NCBI GenBank assembly: GCA_013138655.1
Contig: WTCI01000052.1
Coordinates: forward strand, 1-8,887
Source of the DNA: Desulfuromonadaceae bacterium
GTDB taxonomy: Bacteria > Desulfobacterota > Desulfuromonadia > Desulfuromonadales > Geopsychrobacteraceae
DNA length: 8,887 bases
Direction: 5' to 3'
Position 1 is the stretch's first letter. Every line of letters begins with the position of its first letter. The translations under genes and the position numbers were made by a program. Shown here piece by piece: positions 6,671 through 8,887 of the stretch. The notes beneath the pieces were generated by a model. It was given only the letters and a program-made list of their open reading frames with translations. It did no database searches and was not told the DNA's origin.

Positions 6671-6702
6671 AAAGGGCATTTTCCGGTTGGGAAATGCCCT
6701 TT
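6671..6702 (+). terminator. Terminator after mlaC, probably bidirectional
   Basis: A 14-base stem, AAAGGGCATTTTCC against GGGAAATGCCCTTT with one G-U pair, encloses a GGTT loop and runs into TTTCTTT. It ends the mla transcript 31 bases past the stop. On the minus strand the hairpin follows the tRNA-like copy at 6713-6789 and has a TTTTCATTT tail, so it may once have ended a tRNA transcript too. Confidence 0.88.
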
Positions 6703-6712
6703 TTTCTTTAAC

Positions 6713-6789
6713 TGGTCGGAGCGAGAGGATTCGAACCTCCGACACCCTGGTCCCAAACCAGGTGCGCTACCAGGGAAGACGTCGCTCGG
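6713..6789 (-). pseudogene. tRNA-Pro(UGG) remnant or attachment-site duplicate
   Basis: Bases 6713-6774 are identical over 62 bases to the 3' part of the intact tRNA-Pro at 8175-8236, from the encoded CCA through the T arm, variable loop, anticodon arm and half of the D arm. Beyond that the sequence departs: the 8 bases 6775-6782 do not match, and U8, A14 and the 5' strand of the D stem are lost. Bases 6783-6789 still resemble the 5' acceptor strand (6 of 7, one mismatched pair) at exactly the right spacing. It therefore cannot fold as a normal tRNA. It is either the displaced 3' end left by site-specific integration or a decayed duplicate. Confidence 0.85.
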
Positions 6790-6884
6790 GGGCGTCGAAA
6801 TGAAGCATCTTGGTGTTTTGAATATTGGGAGTCGCAGCTTTTTCAGGCTCGGTGTCAGATCATGTCTGAACGACTGCAAATCAG

Positions 6885-7724
6885 CTAATATCCCTGAACC
6901 TGTCCAAATACCATGCTGATAATTTCTCTGGCCGTTTCTTCCACCGATTTGTTCGTGGTATCCACAATACGCCACTTTCTGTTTTTCTTTGTCAGATCAT
7001 GAACCATTTCCATTTCATCAAAAATACGCCTCAGGTCGGTATAATTGCTTTGGGTTTTGTAGTGCTTCACTCTGGCATTTCTGATCTTTTGCAACACTTC
7101 CGAATCCATGACCAGACAAACGACTCGATTCTGATTCACTTGGTAAACTTCCTTGGGTATGGGGACTTCCGGCATCAGCGGAATATTCACCACTTTGTAT
7201 CCCTGCTGCGCCAGGAAGTAAGAGGTCGGTGTTTTAGAGGTTCTGGATAACCCCAGAATAATAATGTCCGCCTCAAAAACCTTATTGACGTTCTGGCCAT
7301 CATCATATTTCATGGAAAATTCAATAGCATCGATCCGCTTAAAATACTTGCTGTCGACTCTTCTGAGCAAGTTGGCATCTTCTTTCGGCTCAATCCCCAA
7401 ATATGTTGAAAGTTCTTCTATCGGCGGACCCAATATATCGACGTGTCTCAAACCCTCATCTAGACAAATCTCATGCACTAGTTTACGGGTCTCTTTCTTT
7501 GCAATGGTAAAGGCGACAAATGCACCTTTCTCCTTTGCTTCCATCAAGATATTTTTTATTTTTTCCGGATTTCCCATCTTTGAAAACACGCGTAGCGCTG
7601 ACGATGGCAGGTCAAATTGGATCATGCTTGCTTTCAATACATTCATTGCGCTCTGACCAATACCGTCTGAGATGATATACACAAGTTTTTCGTCTTGATT
7701 GCCCTGCTTCTTCATCAAATTCAC
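6885..7724 (-). CDS. ppsR: PEP synthase / PPDK regulatory protein (kinase-pyrophosphorylase, DUF299)
   Basis: The 279-residue product is a full-length bifunctional regulator that inactivates PEP synthase or pyruvate,phosphate dikinase by ADP-dependent phosphorylation of an active-site threonine and reactivates it by phosphate-dependent removal. The N-terminus has VYIISDGIGQSAMNVL (15-30); the nucleotide-binding P-loop is GLSRTSKTPTS (158-168), the family hallmark; further signatures are KYDDGQN (139-145), and RVKHYKTQSNYTDLRRI (218-234) followed by WRIVDTTNKSVEETAREI. The usual length is about 270-280. The start at 7724 is GTG; an ATG three codons in (7715) is an equally possible start, as neither has a good ribosome binding site. 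A weak promoter may lie at 7777-7805 (TTGCGA, 17 bases, GTAAAT). No PEP synthase or PPDK gene is adjacent, and the gene sits alone inside the tRNA-Pro repeat pair. Confidence 0.9.
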   Translation of the reverse strand: MNLMKKQGNQDEKLVYIISDGIGQSAMNVLKASMIQFDLPSSALRVFSKMGNPEKIKNILMEAKEKGAFVAFTIAKKETRKLVHEICLDEGLRHVDILGPPIEELSTYLGIEPKEDANLLRRVDSKYFKRIDAIEFSMKYDDGQNVNKVFEADIIILGLSRTSKTPTSYFLAQQGYKVVNIPLMPEVPIPKEVYQVNQNRVVCLVMDSEVLQKIRNARVKHYKTQSNYTDLRRIFDEMEMVHDLTKKNRKWRIVDTTNKSVEETAREIISMVFGQVQGY

Positions 7725-7875
7725 CGATCCGTTTGTTTTGCGGTTGCATTCACTGAAAATTACTTACACTGACAATATTTACACCTAAAAACACTTCTTT
7801 CGCAAGCTGTCAGCAAGGCAGCGTTTCCATTTCCGTGGTCATCGCTTCTCTCATCCTTGGGGCATGCCCAGATTC

Positions 7876-8001
7876 CTAAAACTTCTGGCAAAAAGCTCCT
7901 TGGTCTTGCCCAAATTCTGTCTCACATGCTCTGACGGCATCGTGAGCGGGTAGGGCTTCTATACTGCGCTTGGTGAACGGAAATCTACGTGGCTGTTTCA
8001 T
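7876..8001 (-). pseudogene. Truncated tyrosine-recombinase integrase N-terminus
   Basis: A 41-codon minus-strand frame begins with ATG at 8001, preceded by AAAGGGG (8011-8017) at 9-base spacing. Its first 22 residues, MKQPRRFPFTKRSIEALPAH then DA, resemble the opening of the arm-binding domain (DUF4102-like) of phage and island integrases, where FTKRSIEALP-type sequences are followed by a conserved YxD region. Here the similarity stops after about residue 24 and the frame ends at residue 41 with TAG; the rest of the roughly 400-residue protein is absent. The position, 174 bases from the 3' end of an intact tRNA, is where element integrases usually lie. The identification rests on a short stretch recalled from the family, so it is moderate. 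No convincing continuation was found in other frames down to 7725. Confidence 0.55.
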
Positions 8002-8132
8002 GACGGACTACCCCTTTCGAGGACACAATACGGAACGCAATTTAGGGGATTTTGCGGACTGATACTGAAGTGTCAGCAAAGACATGACTTGTTCAGGGGC
8101 CGAACAACGGACCAGACCTTCCCCGGAAGCAC

Positions 8133-8167
8133 AAAAAAAGGGTCAGCGATAAAATCGCCAACCCTTT
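8133..8167 (-). terminator. Terminator of tRNA-Pro
   Basis: On the minus strand AAAGGGT-TG-GCGAT pairs with ATCGC-TG-ACCCTTT around a TTT loop, with one internal two-base mismatch, and runs into seven T residues. It begins 8 bases past the CCA end of the tRNA. Confidence 0.85.
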
Positions 8168-8174
8168 AAAATTT

Positions 8175-8251
8175 TGGTCGGAGCGAGAGGATTCGAACCT
8201 CCGACACCCTGGTCCCAAACCAGGTGCGCTACCAGGCTGCGCTACGCTCCG
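8175..8251 (-). tRNA. tRNA-Pro (anticodon UGG), CCA encoded
   Basis: The 77-base gene on the minus strand starts CGGAGCGTAGCGCAGCCTGG and ends with CGCTCCG, discriminator A and an encoded CCA. The acceptor strands CGGAGCG/CGCTCCG pair perfectly over 7 bp. The D stem is GCGC/GCGC, and the anticodon stem encloses loop TTTGGGA, giving anticodon TGG. The T arm carries the usual GTTCGAATC. All conserved positions looked for (U8, A14, GG in the D loop, T-psi-C) are present. It is followed by its own terminator, and its 3' 62 bases are repeated at 6713-6774. Confidence 0.97.
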
Positions 8252-8261
8252 ACGGGCGACA

Positions 8262-8290
8262 TAGGTAACACGCAGCGAACAAAAATTCAA
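8262..8290 (-). promoter_or_regulatory. Possible tRNA-Pro promoter
   Basis: TTGAAT (8285-8290) and TACCTA (8262-8267) are spaced 17 bases apart on the minus strand. The -10 box is poor. A GC-rich discriminator (GTCGCCCGTC) follows, as is common for stable RNA promoters under stringent control. The predicted start is about 4 bases before the mature tRNA end. Confidence 0.35.
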
Positions 8291-8381
8291 TCTTTTTTTC
8301 TTGCTGAATTTGTCCTTCCGATGCAGAATTTTTCCACCAGTCTGCTAATCTCTAACCTTTGTCATCCGCAACAGTTATCAG

Positions 8382-8600
8382 GTGCCTTTCTTCGCCAATA
8401 AATGGGTCTGGGAGGCGGCTGTGCTGTCAGTCACTTTGCAGGCCATACTGATGTACACTCCGCTGGCCCCGATTTTCAAGATCATTCCCTTGGGGTTTGT
8501 CGACCCCGGCATCCTTTTCGGTGCCGGAGTGCTGTTTGCCGCGGTCTGTTTGTTTTACCCGGCGATGATGAAAGGGCGGGCCTGTCTGTGCCGATCCTAA
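8382..8600 (+). pseudogene. C-terminal remnant resembling a cation P-type ATPase
   Basis: The frame reads PFFANKWVWEAAVLSVTLQA and continues with ILMYTPLAPIFKIIPLG, then a second hydrophobic stretch GILFGAGVLFAAVCLFY and a basic end. This resembles the last two transmembrane helices of Ca2+/cation P-type ATPases (Cation_ATPase_C), where a SNPWLW-like start, an LQ-ILxVP segment and an FxxxPL motif occur in this order. Nothing of the catalytic parts (DKTGT, GDGxND) is present; in frame, the sequence upstream meets a stop at 8346-8348. A GTG at 8382 could formally start a 72-residue membrane protein but lacks a ribosome binding site. I read it as the tail of a deleted transporter gene, with moderate certainty. 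Confidence 0.45.
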
Positions 8601-8645
8601 TGGTGAATACGGTAAGGCACAAAGTTGCGGTTCTGCGGCGAATAG

Positions 8646-8674
8646 TTTATCTTCTCGCACGGCAGCGATATAAT
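8646..8674 (+). promoter_or_regulatory. Possible promoter for the M16 peptidase gene
   Basis: A perfect TATAAT (8669-8674) lies 17 bases after a weak TTTATC (8646-8651), about 107 bases before the start codon at 8781. The -10 box is convincing, the -35 box is not. Confidence 0.35.
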
Positions 8675-8780
8675 TGAGGCCCCTGCGGGAAAAATCATCC
8701 CCCACGTTGCCGGCGAATCGCTTTATCCTCTTTCCATGGAATTAAGGCTGGATATCCCCGCTTTTTACGTAGGATTTACT

Positions 8781-8887
8781 ATGAGCAGTCAGAATTTTAC
8801 CCCCGGACAGTTACTGTCCGGTTTTATCGTCGAACGGATCGATCCTCTGCCGAGTATCAACGCCACCATGATCCGCCTGCAACATCA
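8781..8887 (+). CDS. M16 family metallopeptidase (PreP-like), N-terminal part
   Basis: Only the first 35 codons are inside the window. The residues FTPGQLLSGFIVERIDPLP, then SINATMIRLQH, match the opening of presequence-protease-like M16C peptidases, where a 'GxxxxGFxVxxxxxIPEINA' pattern precedes an 'xxxxHExTGA' strand. These are large (about 970 residues) zinc peptidases that degrade peptides inside a closed chamber; the HxxEH zinc motif would lie beyond the edge. The ATG at 8781 is preferred because AGGA (8771-8774) is 6 bases upstream; an in-frame ATG at 8736 would add 15 residues but has no ribosome binding site. With so little visible, the family call is tentative. Confidence 0.55.
   Translation, partial: MSSQNFTPGQLLSGFIVERIDPLPSINATMIRLQH

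Larger units (their letters stand above)
6713..8236. mobile_element. Remnant of an element integrated at tRNA-Pro(UGG)
   Basis: Identical 62-base direct repeats (6713-6774 and 8175-8236) bound about 1.4 kb. One repeat is part of an intact tRNA gene, the other a 3' fragment, the arrangement produced when an integrase uses a tRNA gene as its attachment site. A fragment resembling an integrase N-terminus (7876-8001) lies between them, close to the 3' end of the intact tRNA, where element integrases usually sit. The only complete cargo gene is ppsR. By eye the interior is more AT-rich than the operons to its left. No complete integrase, plasmid or phage gene remains, so the element cannot move by itself. 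A simple tRNA duplication is the main alternative. Confidence 0.55.

Noticed and set aside
7725..7875. Further reading frames between ppsR and the integrase fragment, as a possible transposase remnant
   Set aside because: Short stretches such as LGKTKELFARSFRNLGMPQG read well in one frame but stops follow quickly and I could not tie them to a family.
7809..8084. TGTCAGCAA occurring at 7809 and 8071 as possible element or IS ends
   Set aside because: Only nine bases are shared in the same orientation, flanks do not match, and no inverted partner or target duplication is seen.
8093..8401. Short open frames across the tRNA-Pro gene on both strands
   Set aside because: Peptides such as [17 protein letters not shown] and [21 protein letters not shown] are the usual false translations of tRNA genes.
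1..8887. CRISPR array, phage defence island or rRNA operon
   Set aside because: No regularly spaced direct repeats, cas genes, toxin-antitoxin pairs, restriction genes or rRNA sequence were seen.

Overview
The window looks like chromosome from a Gram-negative anaerobe of the Desulfuromonadales type (Desulfuromonas, Geobacter, Pelobacter relatives). The grounds are a class I CoA-transferase of the succinyl-CoA:acetate kind, outer-membrane genes (bamD, mlaA, mlaC), and a crcB / DUF190 / TerB-like / MnmM-type methylase gene string. This assignment is inference from gene content; no rRNA or other marker is present.

Layout. Positions 1-349 hold no gene: there is a set of short CTTTGTG/CTTAGTG-like repeat units and a strong terminator. 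The CoA-transferase (350-1906, minus) has a good promoter about 200 bases upstream and a long, hairpin-rich leader. bamD (2305-3045, minus) and the crcB operon (3270-5054, plus) diverge from a shared spacer carrying two well-spaced sigma70-type promoters. The plus operon reads crcB, DUF190 protein, TerB-like protein and a PF06962 methyltransferase, with gaps of 17 bases, 11 bases and a 4-base overlap. mlaA and mlaC follow as a tight pair (5160-6640) and end at a strong, probably bidirectional terminator.

From 6713 to 8251 the window changes character. An intact tRNA-Pro(UGG) at 8175-8251 (minus) is matched by an identical 62-base copy of its 3' portion at 6713-6774. Between them lie a complete PEP synthase/PPDK regulatory kinase-phosphorylase gene (ppsR type, 6885-7724) and a 41-codon remnant of what looks like the N-terminus of a tyrosine-recombinase integrase (7876-8001), next to the 3' end of the intact tRNA. 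This is the arrangement left by an element that integrated into a tRNA gene and then decayed, and it is the most interesting part of the window. The alternative is a tRNA duplication with one decayed copy.

Right of the tRNA are a C-terminal fragment resembling a cation P-type ATPase (8382-8600) and the first 35 codons of an M16-family (PreP-like) peptidase running off the edge (8781 onward).

How the genes fit together: the CoA-transferase activates acetate while converting succinyl-CoA to succinate in the TCA cycle. A ppsR product would control the PEP-forming enzyme that draws pyruvate toward gluconeogenesis during growth on acetate. BamD, MlaA and MlaC serve assembly and lipid asymmetry of the outer membrane. 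CrcB exports fluoride. I did not find a clearly new multi-gene system; the tRNA-Pro element and the CoA-transferase leader are the parts most worth checking.
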